Below are positions 48,926 to 56,569 of a stretch of DNA of 64,000 nt, in pieces. This DNA is from Enterococcus lemanii (lineage in GTDB: Bacteria; Bacillota; Bacilli; Lactobacillales; Enterococcaceae), in NCBI RefSeq assembly GCF_016909125.1, contig NZ_JAFBFD010000005.1, positions 1 to 64,000 of the forward strand, written 5' to 3'. The translations under genes and the position numbers were made by a program. A model generated the notes under the pieces. It saw only the letters and a list, made by a program, of their open reading frames with translations. It was not told the DNA's origin and ran no database searches. Position 1 is the first letter of the stretch; every line of letters begins with the position of its first letter.

Positions 48926-49615
48926 TTATAAATTTCTATATCTCATAAACCCATAAAATAAACAAAAACCAACGATAAAAATTAAGATTAATGCAGACAA
49001 AATTTTAACATGAATCGAATAGGTTTTTCCAACTCTTGGTGGAAACCCAACTAAATTTCCCATCAAGATTCCGCCGACTAAACCACCTAAATGCCCAAGT
49101 AGATCAATCGAGCGATCAAACATCCCAAAAATAAAACTCAACGCAACAAATAAAGCAAACTGCCGAACCATCGCTTGAATCGCATAATTATTTTTAAAAT
49201 GATAACCCAAAATAGCAAACGCACCAAACATCCCAAATAAAGCCGTACTTGACCCCGCCGATTGTACGCGCGGATCATTAAACGCAAAACTCAGTAAATT
49301 CCCAAGCACACCGCTCATTAAATAAATGGCAAAAAAGCGCCAATGCCCATAAATCGCTTCAACTTGTTGTCCCATATAATAAAGTACCACTGAATTAACC
49401 GCAAAATGCATTAAACCAAAATGAATAAACATCGGCGTAACAAAGCGCCAAAACTCTTGATTAAAAACAATGGATGGGCCAAACATCGAACCACGAAACT
49501 CAATTAATAAGCTTGGAAAGACATACGCCAGTAAAAAAACTGCCGTTTGAATAGAAAGAAAGCTTAAAGTAATAAAAGGTTGATTCTTTAAATTTTTAAA
49601 ATTTATTTTATTCAT
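48926..49615 (-). CDS. Rhomboid family intramembrane serine protease
   Basis: The 229-residue protein has six or more helices. The catalytic Ser lies in SAGSSTALFGMFGAF near residue 120, and the His in DLLGHLGGLVGGILMG near 172. It resembles the membrane part of B. subtilis GluP/YqgP without the soluble extension. Rhomboids cut membrane proteins within the bilayer; targets here are unknown. Its start overlaps fau by eight bases. Confidence 0.9.
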   Translation of the reverse strand: MNKINFKNLKNQPFITLSFLSIQTAVFLLAYVFPSLLIEFRGSMFGPSIVFNQEFWRFVTPMFIHFGLMHFAVNSVVLYYMGQQVEAIYGHWRFFAIYLMSGVLGNLLSFAFNDPRVQSAGSSTALFGMFGAFAILGYHFKNNYAIQAMVRQFALFVALSFIFGMFDRSIDLLGHLGGLVGGILMGNLVGFPPRVGKTYSIHVKILSALILIFIVGFCLFYGFMRYRNL

Positions 49616-50177
49616 TTACTGCCCCGCCTTTATAAGAATCTGTGTAAATTTTTTGTACAGGAATATCAAATTCTTCTACTTCCCAATCATCATATAATTG
49701 CTCTGAGAAAACCAAACTACATGTTTTCCCTTGATAATCAGCTAAATAGCGGTCATAAAACCCACCACCAAAACCAATGCGAAACCCCCGACTAGAAAAA
49801 AGTAAACCGGGAACAACAATTAAATCAATTTCATCTTTAGGTAAAAATAAATTTGAAAGCGGCTCTTCCACTCCAAATTTCGTTGTCGTATATTCCGTCT
49901 GCGTATCCACTTCATAAAAGGCTAAACGTCTTTCAGGCAATGACTTTGGCACTAAAACTTTCTTTCCTTCTAAAAAAGCTTGTCGCATCACTTTACTTGT
50001 ATCAAACTCAAAATCGACTGCTTTCACAACCGCAACTGACTGCGCCTCTTTCCACTGCTTTGAAGCAAAAAATAATGCTAAGATTTGTTTTTCTTTTTTA
50101 TTTTTTAATTTTTCATGACGTGCCAATTCTTTTAATTTTTGAATAGCAAACTGTCGTCTTTCTTTTTTATCCATCAT
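49608..50177 (-). CDS. fau: 5-formyltetrahydrofolate cyclo-ligase
   Basis: This enzyme converts 5-formyl-THF to methenyl-THF with ATP. It contains VPKSLPERRLAFYEV near 75, and the metal/ATP signature LIVVPGLLFSSRGFRIGFGGGFYDRYL near 125. The frame opens to 50234, but AGGAGTGTGG precedes two adjacent ATG codons at 50177 and 50174, giving about 189 residues, normal length. In relatives it follows rpmG; here hicAB and an integrase remnant lie between. Confidence 0.92.
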   Translation of the reverse strand: MMDKKERRQFAIQKLKELARHEKLKNKKEKQILALFFASKQWKEAQSVAVVKAVDFEFDTSKVMRQAFLEGKKVLVPKSLPERRLAFYEVDTQTEYTTTKFGVEEPLSNLFLPKDEIDLIVVPGLLFSSRGFRIGFGGGFYDRYLADYQGKTCSLVFSEQLYDDWEVEEFDIPVQKIYTDSYKGGAVNE

Positions 50178-50497
50178 CCACACTCCTACTGAAAATAGTA
50201 CCGAAAAACAGACAGAATAGCAAACTGAAATCACTTATTCACAAAAAGTTCAAAGATGAAAAACGTATTTAGAAAATGAATAGCCAAAAATACATTTTCA
50301 TACAATGGCTAGTTTTTGTTTTACCGATAACAAATTTTCAAATATTCGAGTTTAAAACCAGATATAAGCTAGGTTGGCTGAATAGATTGCGGTACTTTTA
50401 AGTCGCCGATTGAGTTAATGCAATTTGCTTACTTCCTTTCAATAATTAGCAATCACGATAAGGTAGTTCTTACTTACTATATATTTCAGCATCTCTA
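50178..50497. other. Non-coding stretch left of hicAB
   Basis: About 320 bases without a convincing gene. A weak plus-strand hairpin with T-rich tail lies near 50280-50325 (TAGCCA / TGGCTA then GTTTTTGTTTT). This may be the decayed left side of the accessory insert. Confidence 0.45.
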
Positions 50498-50526
50498 TTC
50501 ACACGTACTTTAGCACGTGTTATAAT
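50498..50526 (+). promoter_or_regulatory. hicAB promoter with embedded operator
   Basis: TTCACA (50498-50503) and extended -10 TGTTATAAT (TATAAT 50521-50526) are spaced by 17 bases. The spacer is filled by the inverted repeat ACACGTAC-TTTA-GCACGTGT (50501-50520), the likely site for the HicB or HicAB repressor. Confidence 0.75.
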
Positions 50527-50549
50527 AAACACATAGAAAGGAGACAGGA

Positions 50550-50735
50550 ATGAATGCGAAACAAGTGATTAAAATATTGAATCAAGATGGTTGGTATCTC
50601 GATTCCCAACGCGGGAGTCATAAGTATTACAAACATCCTAGTAAAAAAGGAAAGGTGACCGTTGCTGACCATGGCAAAAAAGAGATACCTCTCAAAACAC
50701 TTAACTCCATTTGGAAAACAGCGAGTCTGAAATGA
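50550..50735 (+). CDS. hicA: HicA toxin, mRNA interferase
   Basis: The 61-residue HicA has the dsRNA-binding fold and catalytic His24 in RGSHKYYKHP. Typical VADHGKKEIPLKTLNSI follows. HicA cuts mRNA and tmRNA when free of HicB. The ribosome site GAAAGGAGAC precedes ATG. It precedes hicB by 50 bases, the standard hicA-hicB order. Confidence 0.9.
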   Translation: MNAKQVIKILNQDGWYLDSQRGSHKYYKHPSKKGKVTVADHGKKEIPLKTLNSIWKTASLK

Positions 50736-50785
50736 TATGCTAGCTTCCAAGCATTCTATCTATCTCAAAAGAAAGGATTGATTCT

Positions 50786-51172
50786 ATGTATCTTTATTAT
50801 GCCGTTTTCAATTTTGAAGATGAGGCTATTAACGTTTCGTTCCCTGATTTAGAAGGTGCTGTTACTTTTGGCGAAAATATGCATGAGGCACTCTATATGG
50901 CAAAAGACTTACTAGCTGGATGGCTTTTAGGAGAAGAAGAAGATGGCAATACTTTTCCCATCCCTACTGAACCGAATGATATTAATGCCAAAAAAGGCGA
51001 TTTAGTCATCCCTATTGAAGTAGATCTTGATTTTTATCGTAGAAAATTCGACAGTACTCCAATCAAAAAGACTTTAACTATTCCTAATTACCTAAATGAT
51101 TTAGGTAAGAAAGCAGGCATCAACTTCTCTCAAACTCTAACAGAAGCTTTAAAAGAAAAATTAGGCGTTTAA
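50786..51172 (+). CDS. hicB: HicB antitoxin
   Basis: The 128-residue antitoxin has an N-terminal partial RNase H fold (MYLYYAVFNFEDEAINVSFPDLEGAVTFGE..., about 1-80). A C-terminal DNA-binding segment of the ribbon-helix-helix/HTH kind (NYLNDLGKKAGINFSQTLTEAL) follows. It should neutralise HicA and repress the shared promoter. Ribosome site AAAGGA precedes ATG. A terminator follows within ten bases. Confidence 0.9.
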   Translation: MYLYYAVFNFEDEAINVSFPDLEGAVTFGENMHEALYMAKDLLAGWLLGEEEDGNTFPIPTEPNDINAKKGDLVIPIEVDLDFYRRKFDSTPIKKTLTIPNYLNDLGKKAGINFSQTLTEALKEKLGV

Positions 51173-51180
51173 TTGTATTC

Positions 51181-51222
51181 AACAAAAAGATTGCTCAACT
51201 AGTATTGTGCGATCTTTTTGTT
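51181..51222 (+). terminator. hicAB terminator
   Basis: AACAAAAAGATTGC pairs with GCGATCTTTTTGTT, including one G-T pair. The T-tract is inside the 3' arm. Confidence 0.75.
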
Positions 51223-51534
51223 GCGATTAATCACCGCATAGTTTACAGATACAACCTTGTCTTTTGCAGCACTTACGGAGAGATTATTAGCCACCAAAGT
51301 GTTTATGGTCGTTCTTCACGTATTGCAGAGAAAGCAGAATTGCCTAATATTGGTTTGCACGGCTTCCGTCACACGCACGCTACTTTGTTATTCGAGAGTG
51401 GTGTAAACATCAAAGAGATTCAACATCGCTTGGGACATTCCGATATTTCTATGACAATGGATGTGTATACGCACGTCACGGATAGCGTAGAAAAGAAGGC
51501 AATTTCAACATTAATTGAACACTTTGGTTTTTAG
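51205..51534 (+). pseudogene. Tyrosine recombinase, C-terminal remnant
   Basis: About 95 residues of a phage-type integrase survive. The active-site HGFRHTHATLL, LGH and the nucleophile Tyr in MDVYTHVTDS are all present. The N-terminal domain and first catalytic Arg region are missing, and the first ~20 codons of the open frame overlap the hicAB terminator, so they are not real. It ends about 100 bases before the 3' end of rpmG. Two nearby copies of GTAGTCAAAA follow its stop. It is the trace of a lost integrated element. Confidence 0.85.
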
Positions 51535-51571
51535 CGAACGTAGTCAAAAGCGTAGTCAAAAACTTTCCTAA

Positions 51572-51619
51572 AAAACAAAAAAGAGCTAGAAACCCTGACA
51601 CACAAGGCTTCTAGCTTCG
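51572..51619 (-). terminator. rpmG terminator
   Basis: GAGCTAGAA pairs with TTCTAGCTTC, with a T-rich tail on the minus strand. Confidence 0.75.
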
Positions 51620-51631
51620 ACTAAACGTTAA

Positions 51632-51781
51632 TTATTTAGTTTCACGGTGTAAAGTAACTTTTCTTTCACGTGGGCAGTATTTTTGTTTTTCTAAACGATC
51701 TGGAGTGTTACGTTTACTTTTGCTTGTTAAGTAGTTACGTTCTTTACAAGAAGTACATTCTAAAGTGATGTTTACGCGCAT
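51632..51781 (-). CDS. rpmG: 50S ribosomal protein L33
   Basis: The 49-residue L33 starts [21 protein letters not shown] and ends [17 protein letters not shown]. The first zinc pair CTSC is present, while the second pair has only one Cys (CPRE), a form I recall from other Lactobacillales L33 copies. The start at 51781 follows GGAGGGAAAATC; the longer frame to 51844 has no ribosome site. The accessory insert lies directly downstream. Confidence 0.93.
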   Translation of the reverse strand: MRVNITLECTSCKERNYLTSKSKRNTPDRLEKQKYCPRERKVTLHRETK

Positions 51782-51875
51782 GATTTTCCCTCCCATACAA
51801 AAAGAATTCTCTAAGACATTTCTCAGACTTGAATATAATAGCATGATTCTGTAACAAATGCTAGTCTTTTTTTGA

Positions 51876-51905
51876 AATTCGTTAAGTAGTTTTACTTGAC
51901 GAATT
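51876..51905. repeat. 30 bp imperfect palindrome, copy 1
   Basis: AATTCGTTAAGTA and TACTTGACGAATT pair around GTTT (one mismatch). Its first 23 bases on the opposite strand recur exactly at 52109-52131. Confidence 0.6.
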
Positions 51906-52108
51906 ATTTTTTATTTAAAATCATTGGTTTATCTATTTTGAGTTGTTTTTTTGTTTAGAATCTTTTTTTATTGTTACTGAACGAATGTCATTATGATCTT
52001 AAAGGCGTTTTGTCAATGCTTTGTATGGTATTCTTAAAAATAAGAACCTATGATTTCAACCTAGAAGCCTATTTTGAAGTTCATTCATTTTTATTTTTCG
52101 CTTTGTTA

Positions 52109-52131
52109 AATTCGTCAAGTAAAACTACTTA
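52109..52131. repeat. Inverted copy of the palindrome's arm and loop
   Basis: These 23 bases (AATTCGTCAAGTAAAACTAC then TTA) equal the reverse complement of part of 51876-51905. The pair spans about 255 bases. Confidence 0.6.
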
Positions 52132-52195
52132 CATTTTTGTCTTCTATTTTCCAAACCTTCTTTTTCTCATTCTAAGCTTCTTTCATGCTTATACG

Positions 52196-52243
52196 AAAAA
52201 AACAGCATACAAACTTCATTCAGAAGAGGTATGCTGTTTTTTT
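52196..52243. terminator. Strong terminator of the eRF1-like gene
   Basis: AAAAAAACAGCATAC pairs with GTATGCTGTTTTTTT, with an inner CTTC/GAAG helix. It works in both directions. Confidence 0.9.
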
Positions 52244-52267
52244 ATCGCTAATATAGCTTCACTTATT

Positions 52268-53377
52268 TTAGTATCTTAAAATCGCAATCAAAGCTTTTTG
52301 GCCAGGGGCATCTGCTTGATCTAATAACGAAACTTCTCCCCCGTGGTTAATTACATCAATCGCAATCGTATTTAATTCTTGACGCCAATCGTATTCTTCA
52401 TCGACGTTTTCACCAAAACCTGGAACTAAATTCGAAGTGGCAATAAAGAGTTGTGAAATACGTCCTAGGCTAGCCGTTTGTTTAATATCAGCTAGTTGAT
52501 CATAATATTTCGCTTCAATTAATTTTTTATAATTTGAAATTTGTTTTTGAGCTAATTCAATGGAAATAATTTCTGCTCCTCTAGATAATTCAGCAACGCT
52601 TAAAGAAGTTGGAGATAAAGGAACGCCGACACCTTCAGTTGAAACAATATTTTTGGCATACTTTTTGAACATCGCTTGATTCTCTGGTAAACCAAAAAGA
52701 TAAAGGGGTAATTTTTCTTCTTTTTCAATAAAATTGCGTAAAAAGTCCCCGATTGCAATATAATAGTTCGCCCAGTCAATAGCAACTTCTTCTTCTTTAT
52801 CACTTGTTCCGTGTTGTCCAGAACCGCTCGCATTCCCCGAGGAACGGAAATTCGCGCCGCCTCCAGTAATTTCTTCTCCTAAAGCTTTTTTCAATGTTGT
52901 GGGGGCTTCTTCTGGTAATTCAACTGTATTTAATCGATTGTTCTCCATTTTGTACAATGACATGGAATCGCGATTTAATGCTAATAAATAATAGTCGTAA
53001 TTGTATTGTGCGTTTTTTATAATTGCAAGCAAGTAAGGTGTATCCCCTACATAGTACTGATCATCAACTTCAATGTTTAGATGGTGCACCAATGTTTCTT
53101 CTGGTGTCAAAATAATCGCAATACTTTTTGTCGTATTACGCCAAAAGTCTGCGCTGTTTAAAATGGCGTCTGCTTTTGTTTGAATTTGGTTCCAATCTAA
53201 ATCTGGATAACGTTTTGTGTAGCGTTTTTTCGCTTCTTTGATAAAATTTTTGAATTTCAAAATGTCTTTTTCGATTTCTTGATGTGCAACATGTGTATTT
53301 AACATAACAGTAACAAAGGGTCCTTTAACCTGATCTGATGCGAGTCGATTGAGTAATTCTCTACCAATTTTTGCCAT
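52268..53377 (-). CDS. Possible bacterial eRF1-like (baeRF) protein
   Basis: The 369-residue cytoplasmic protein has an N-terminal domain, a middle alpha/beta domain with YYLLALNRDSMSLYKMENN (129-147), and a Gly/Ser-rich loop GGG...GSGQHG (172-190). A C-terminal domain ends SLLDQADAPGQKALIAILRY. This layout resembles the baeRF families, bacterial relatives of archaeal-eukaryotic release factors, where the loop stands where eRF1 has GGQ. The match is from memory of the pattern, so moderate. It is transcribed alone, between rpmG and rluF. Confidence 0.5.
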   Translation of the reverse strand: MAKIGRELLNRLASDQVKGPFVTVMLNTHVAHQEIEKDILKFKNFIKEAKKRYTKRYPDLDWNQIQTKADAILNSADFWRNTTKSIAIILTPEETLVHHLNIEVDDQYYVGDTPYLLAIIKNAQYNYDYYLLALNRDSMSLYKMENNRLNTVELPEEAPTTLKKALGEEITGGGANFRSSGNASGSGQHGTSDKEEEVAIDWANYYIAIGDFLRNFIEKEEKLPLYLFGLPENQAMFKKYAKNIVSTEGVGVPLSPTSLSVAELSRGAEIISIELAQKQISNYKKLIEAKYYDQLADIKQTASLGRISQLFIATSNLVPGFGENVDEEYDWRQELNTIAIDVINHGGEVSLLDQADAPGQKALIAILRY

Positions 53378-53503
53378 AAATAATCTCCTCCTACAATGTT
53401 TTTAATACAACTCTAGTTTAGCAGATAAAGTGAAACTAGCAAAATAAAACGGTTACACAAATGGTTTTTTCATATAAATTGTAGCATTCTCAATGAAAAA
53501 GAC

Positions 53504-53531
53504 TTGCTTTCCTTTGATTATCACGTATAGT
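53504..53531 (+). promoter_or_regulatory. rluF promoter
   Basis: TTGCTT (53504-53509) and TATAGT (53526-53531) are spaced by 16 bases, 35 bases before ATG. Confidence 0.65.
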
Positions 53532-53565
53532 AAGAATTGAAAAAAACTAAAAGAGGATAATAAAA

Positions 53566-54276
53566 ATGCGTGTAAATAAATTTATTAGTGAAGCCGGCAA
53601 AGCTTCGAGACGCGGGGCCGACAAACTGGTCGAAGAAGGCCGCGTAACGATTAATGGAAAAAAAGCGAAAATCGGGAGCCAAGTCAATCCTGGTGATGAT
53701 GTACGAGTGGATGGCAATCAGCTTTATGTCGCTCGAAATAATGTCTATATTGCGTTAAACAAACCAGTAGGAATTACCAGTACAACCGAAAAAGGCGTCA
53801 AAGGTAATATTGTCGATTTAGTCAATCATCCTTTTCGTGTTTTCCATATCGGTCGACTAGATAAAGATTCTGAAGGGCTCATTTTACTCACAAATGATGG
53901 CGATATTGTCAATGAAATTTTGCGTTCTGAAAATCGCCACGAAAAAGAATACATTGTTTCCGTTGATCGTCCAATTACGCCTGACTTTTTAGCAAAAATG
54001 GCGAAAGGTGTCAAAATCCTTGGCCAAACCACACTCCCTTGTGAAGTGACCCAGTTATCAAAATACGAATTCAATATTATCTTAACCCAAGGACTAAATC
54101 GCCAAATTCGACGTATGTGTGAAGAACTCGGATACAACGTTGTTCGTTTGCAACGAATTCGAATTATGAATATTCAACTAGGTAACAATTTACCAGTCGG
54201 ACAATGGCGTTATTTATCAAAAAAAGAAAAAAGTGAGTTATTTAACGAGTTAGATTACGAACCACGTGAATGGTAA
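53566..54276 (+). CDS. rluF: RsuA/RluF-family pseudouridine synthase
   Basis: This enzyme makes pseudouridine in 23S rRNA (position 2604 for RluF). The 236-residue protein has an S4 domain (MRVNKFISEAGKASRRGADKL) and catalytic Asp in GRLDKDSEGLILLTNDG near 99. LTQGLNRQIRRMCEELGYNVVRL is near 166. The KPVGITSTTEKGVKGNIVDLV segment favours RluF over RsuA or RluB. The exact target is inferred. Confidence 0.85.
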   Translation: MRVNKFISEAGKASRRGADKLVEEGRVTINGKKAKIGSQVNPGDDVRVDGNQLYVARNNVYIALNKPVGITSTTEKGVKGNIVDLVNHPFRVFHIGRLDKDSEGLILLTNDGDIVNEILRSENRHEKEYIVSVDRPITPDFLAKMAKGVKILGQTTLPCEVTQLSKYEFNIILTQGLNRQIRRMCEELGYNVVRLQRIRIMNIQLGNNLPVGQWRYLSKKEKSELFNELDYEPREW

Positions 54277-54289
54277 CAATCGCTTCTAA

Positions 54290-54334
54290 TCAAAAAAATC
54301 CCATGGCGGCAAAACCAGCCCATGGGATTTTTTT
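54290..54334. terminator. Bidirectional terminator between rluF and the lplA operon
   Basis: AAAAAAATCCCATGG pairs with CCATGGGATTTTTTT around a GC-rich loop. Confidence 0.92.
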
Positions 54335-54342
54335 CGATTCCT

Positions 54343-55155
54343 TTAAAATGAAGGAACGAGTGTTGCAGAATGTTCATTTTCTAAAAACGCTAGAACTTCT
54401 GGGCTTGTCATCGCCTTTTTTAAAGCTTGGATTTTTTCTGAATCTTGATTGTCTTCTCTGGCAACCAACTGAATAGAAAAACGATCGTCAATTTCTTTTT
54501 CTAAGAAGATTGCATCTGCTGGTTTTAAACCAATTTTTGAAATATAAGTTGGGTAGTTATAAACAAGAGCCACCCCTGGTTCACTATATGCTTCAGCCAA
54601 GTTTAATAAGTCAACAGGCAACCATTCTAAATTCTTAGGGTTACTAACAATATCTTTTGTCGTTGCGTTTGTCCCTACCCCTTCTGTTAATTCAATTAAA
54701 CCCACTTCATTTAAAATCGCCAGCGCACGGCCTTCATTCGACAAATCACTTGGAAGTGCCACTTTACTGCCTTCTGGAATTTCATCAATTGATTGGTAAT
54801 CTTTTGAGTAAAAACCTACTTTTGCATCATAAATAGGTTGCAGTGCGACTAAGTTTGCGTCTTTTTCACTATTAAATTTTTCCATAAAAGGTTTATGTTG
54901 AGCAAAACTTGCATCTGCTTCTTTGTTTGCGACCATATCGTTGTAAGCTACGTTATCGTTGACTTGCACTAATTGAATGTCCCAGCCATCTTTTTTAGCC
55001 ACTTCGGCTGCTTTTTTCACCACATCTGTCATTGGTGGGGCTTGACTAGCTACTTTAATCACTTTATCTGAAGCACTCTCTTGGCCACTCGTACCACAAG
55101 CTGCTAATAATCCAATAAAACTAATTCCAATCATACCTAAAATCCATTTTTTCAT
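54343..55155 (-). CDS. MetQ/NlpA-type substrate-binding lipoprotein
   Basis: The 270-residue protein has a lipoprotein signal with lipobox LLAACG (Cys20) and an NlpA-type body (QHKPFMEKFNSEKDANLVAL near 80). MetQ proteins bind methionine, but NlpA-family members take other ligands too. It is the last gene of lplA-ATPase-permease-MetQ, which suggests a ligand other than methionine, possibly lipoate. That ligand is inference. Confidence 0.85.
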   Translation of the reverse strand: MKKWILGMIGISFIGLLAACGTSGQESASDKVIKVASQAPPMTDVVKKAAEVAKKDGWDIQLVQVNDNVAYNDMVANKEADASFAQHKPFMEKFNSEKDANLVALQPIYDAKVGFYSKDYQSIDEIPEGSKVALPSDLSNEGRALAILNEVGLIELTEGVGTNATTKDIVSNPKNLEWLPVDLLNLAEAYSEPGVALVYNYPTYISKIGLKPADAIFLEKEIDDRFSIQLVAREDNQDSEKIQALKKAMTSPEVLAFLENEHSATLVPSF

Positions 55156-55164
55156 TCTTTTTTC

Positions 55165-55839
55165 CTACTTTCTATGATCAATTTGATAAGCGAGTTGGTT
55201 CCCTAACATTTGAATAATAAAAACAATCACAATCATAATTAGTACGGCTGTATACATAATCCCATATTGGTAACTTTGGTAGCCATACCGAATTGCAAAA
55301 TCACCAATTCCACCACCACCAACAATCCCCATTACAGTAGAATAAGAAACCATACTGACAATCGTTGTCGTAAAGGCTAACACTAGCCCACTACGCGCTT
55401 CAACCAATAAGAAATGCCAAATGTATTGCCAAGTTGACGCTCCTAATGATTGCGCTAAAACGGTTATTTCTTTTGGTAAATCAAGTAAAACTTGTTCGAC
55501 TAAACGCGCAAATATCGCGACCGCAACAAAACTTAAAGGAAATGCTGCTGGTACCGGACCAAAAGCGCGACCAATTACAAAACGAACAACAGGAATTAAA
55601 ACAATTACAAATAACAAAAATGGAAACGAACGAACGATACTCACAAAAGCATTGGCCAGCCAATAATTCAAGGTTTGTTTGCCATCATTTGCTTGTGGAT
55701 GACTTAAAAATAAATAGATACCTAAAAATAAACCTAGAAAAAAACCAAAACTAAGCGAAATGCCCATCATGATGCCTGTTTGTTTCAAAGATAACAGCAA
55801 CTCTGGCCAATAATATTGAATTTGTTCAAATAAAGTCAT
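55165..55839 (-). CDS. MetI-type ABC transporter permease
   Basis: The 224-residue permease has five helices and the coupling motif near EITVLAQSLGASTWQYIWHFLL (about 118-139). MetI hallmarks include SIVRSFPFLLFVIVLIP and the C-terminal YQSYQYGIMYTAVLIMIV. It overlaps the ATPase gene by four bases and is nine bases before the lipoprotein gene. Confidence 0.88.
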   Translation of the reverse strand: MTLFEQIQYYWPELLLSLKQTGIMMGISLSFGFFLGLFLGIYLFLSHPQANDGKQTLNYWLANAFVSIVRSFPFLLFVIVLIPVVRFVIGRAFGPVPAAFPLSFVAVAIFARLVEQVLLDLPKEITVLAQSLGASTWQYIWHFLLVEARSGLVLAFTTTIVSMVSYSTVMGIVGGGGIGDFAIRYGYQSYQYGIMYTAVLIMIVIVFIIQMLGNQLAYQIDHRK

Positions 55840-56558
55840 TGGCCCAACCTCCTTTTTACTTTCTCAAAGTAGCTTTCTGACTCTTTGACTAATTTTTCAG
55901 GTTGGTGTGATAATTCACCGAGTAACCGACCTTCTTCCATCACTAAGATACGGCTACAAGTTTTTTTGACTGCTGCTAAATCATGACTAACAAAAAAGAT
56001 CGTGACGTCCATTTCGGTATGAATTTTTTGTAACAAACGTAAGACTTCATCGGCGTACTCTTCATCTAAGGCACTTGTCACTTCATCACACAATAACAGC
56101 TCTGGTTTTCGTACCAATGCACGAGCTAAAGCCACTCTTTGTTTTTCGCCACCTGACAATTGGCTAGGATAAGCATGCGCTTTTTGTTCTAATCCAACGA
56201 ATGTCAGTAAAGAGGTAACGACACTTGTTTCTTTTTGACCACTTAATTTTAACGGTAAGGCAATATTTTCTGCTACGGTCAAATTATGTAACAAATTAAA
56301 TTGTTGAAAGACCATTCCAATTTTTTCTTTCATTTGTTGTTTTTCTCTTGCTGATAAAGTAGCCACTTCCCGATTTTCTAAATAGAGCTTGCCGCGAGTT
56401 GGCGCTTCTAGTAAATTCAATAAGCGCAAAAGAGTTGATTTTCCAGAACCACTTTTACCGACGATACCGACAAATTCATTGGATGATACTGAAAAAGAAA
56501 GATCAACTAAAGCCAATTTCTCATCATAAAGTTGCGAGACTTGTTCGAAACGATACAT
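55836..56558 (-). CDS. MetN-like ABC ATPase without NIL domain
   Basis: The 240-residue ATPase has Walker A GKSGSGKST near 34, signature LSGGEKQRVALARAL near 137 and Walker B LLLCDEVTSALD near 158. Canonical MetN is about 340 residues and ends in a NIL domain that senses methionine; that domain is absent. This suggests a paralog not under methionine trans-inhibition. It starts 11 bases after lplA ends. Confidence 0.85.
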   Translation of the reverse strand: MYRFEQVSQLYDEKLALVDLSFSVSSNEFVGIVGKSGSGKSTLLRLLNLLEAPTRGKLYLENREVATLSAREKQQMKEKIGMVFQQFNLLHNLTVAENIALPLKLSGQKETSVVTSLLTFVGLEQKAHAYPSQLSGGEKQRVALARALVRKPELLLCDEVTSALDEEYADEVLRLLQKIHTEMDVTIFFVSHDLAAVKKTCSRILVMEEGRLLGELSHQPEKLVKESESYFEKVKRRLGQ

Positions 56559-56569
56559 TTGACCGCCCC

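Larger units (their letters stand above)
51782..52195. other. Intergenic stretch with repeated palindromic sequence
   Basis: About 410 AT-rich bases between rpmG and the next gene's terminator. No convincing gene. It holds the inverted repeat pair at 51876-51905 and 52109-52131. Confidence 0.5.

Noticed and set aside
51971-52279. Hydrophobic 102-residue plus-strand ORF
   Set aside because: It runs through the strong terminator at 52196-52243 and over the inverted repeat, has no ribosome site and has Phe/Leu-rich composition expected of AT-rich noncoding DNA.
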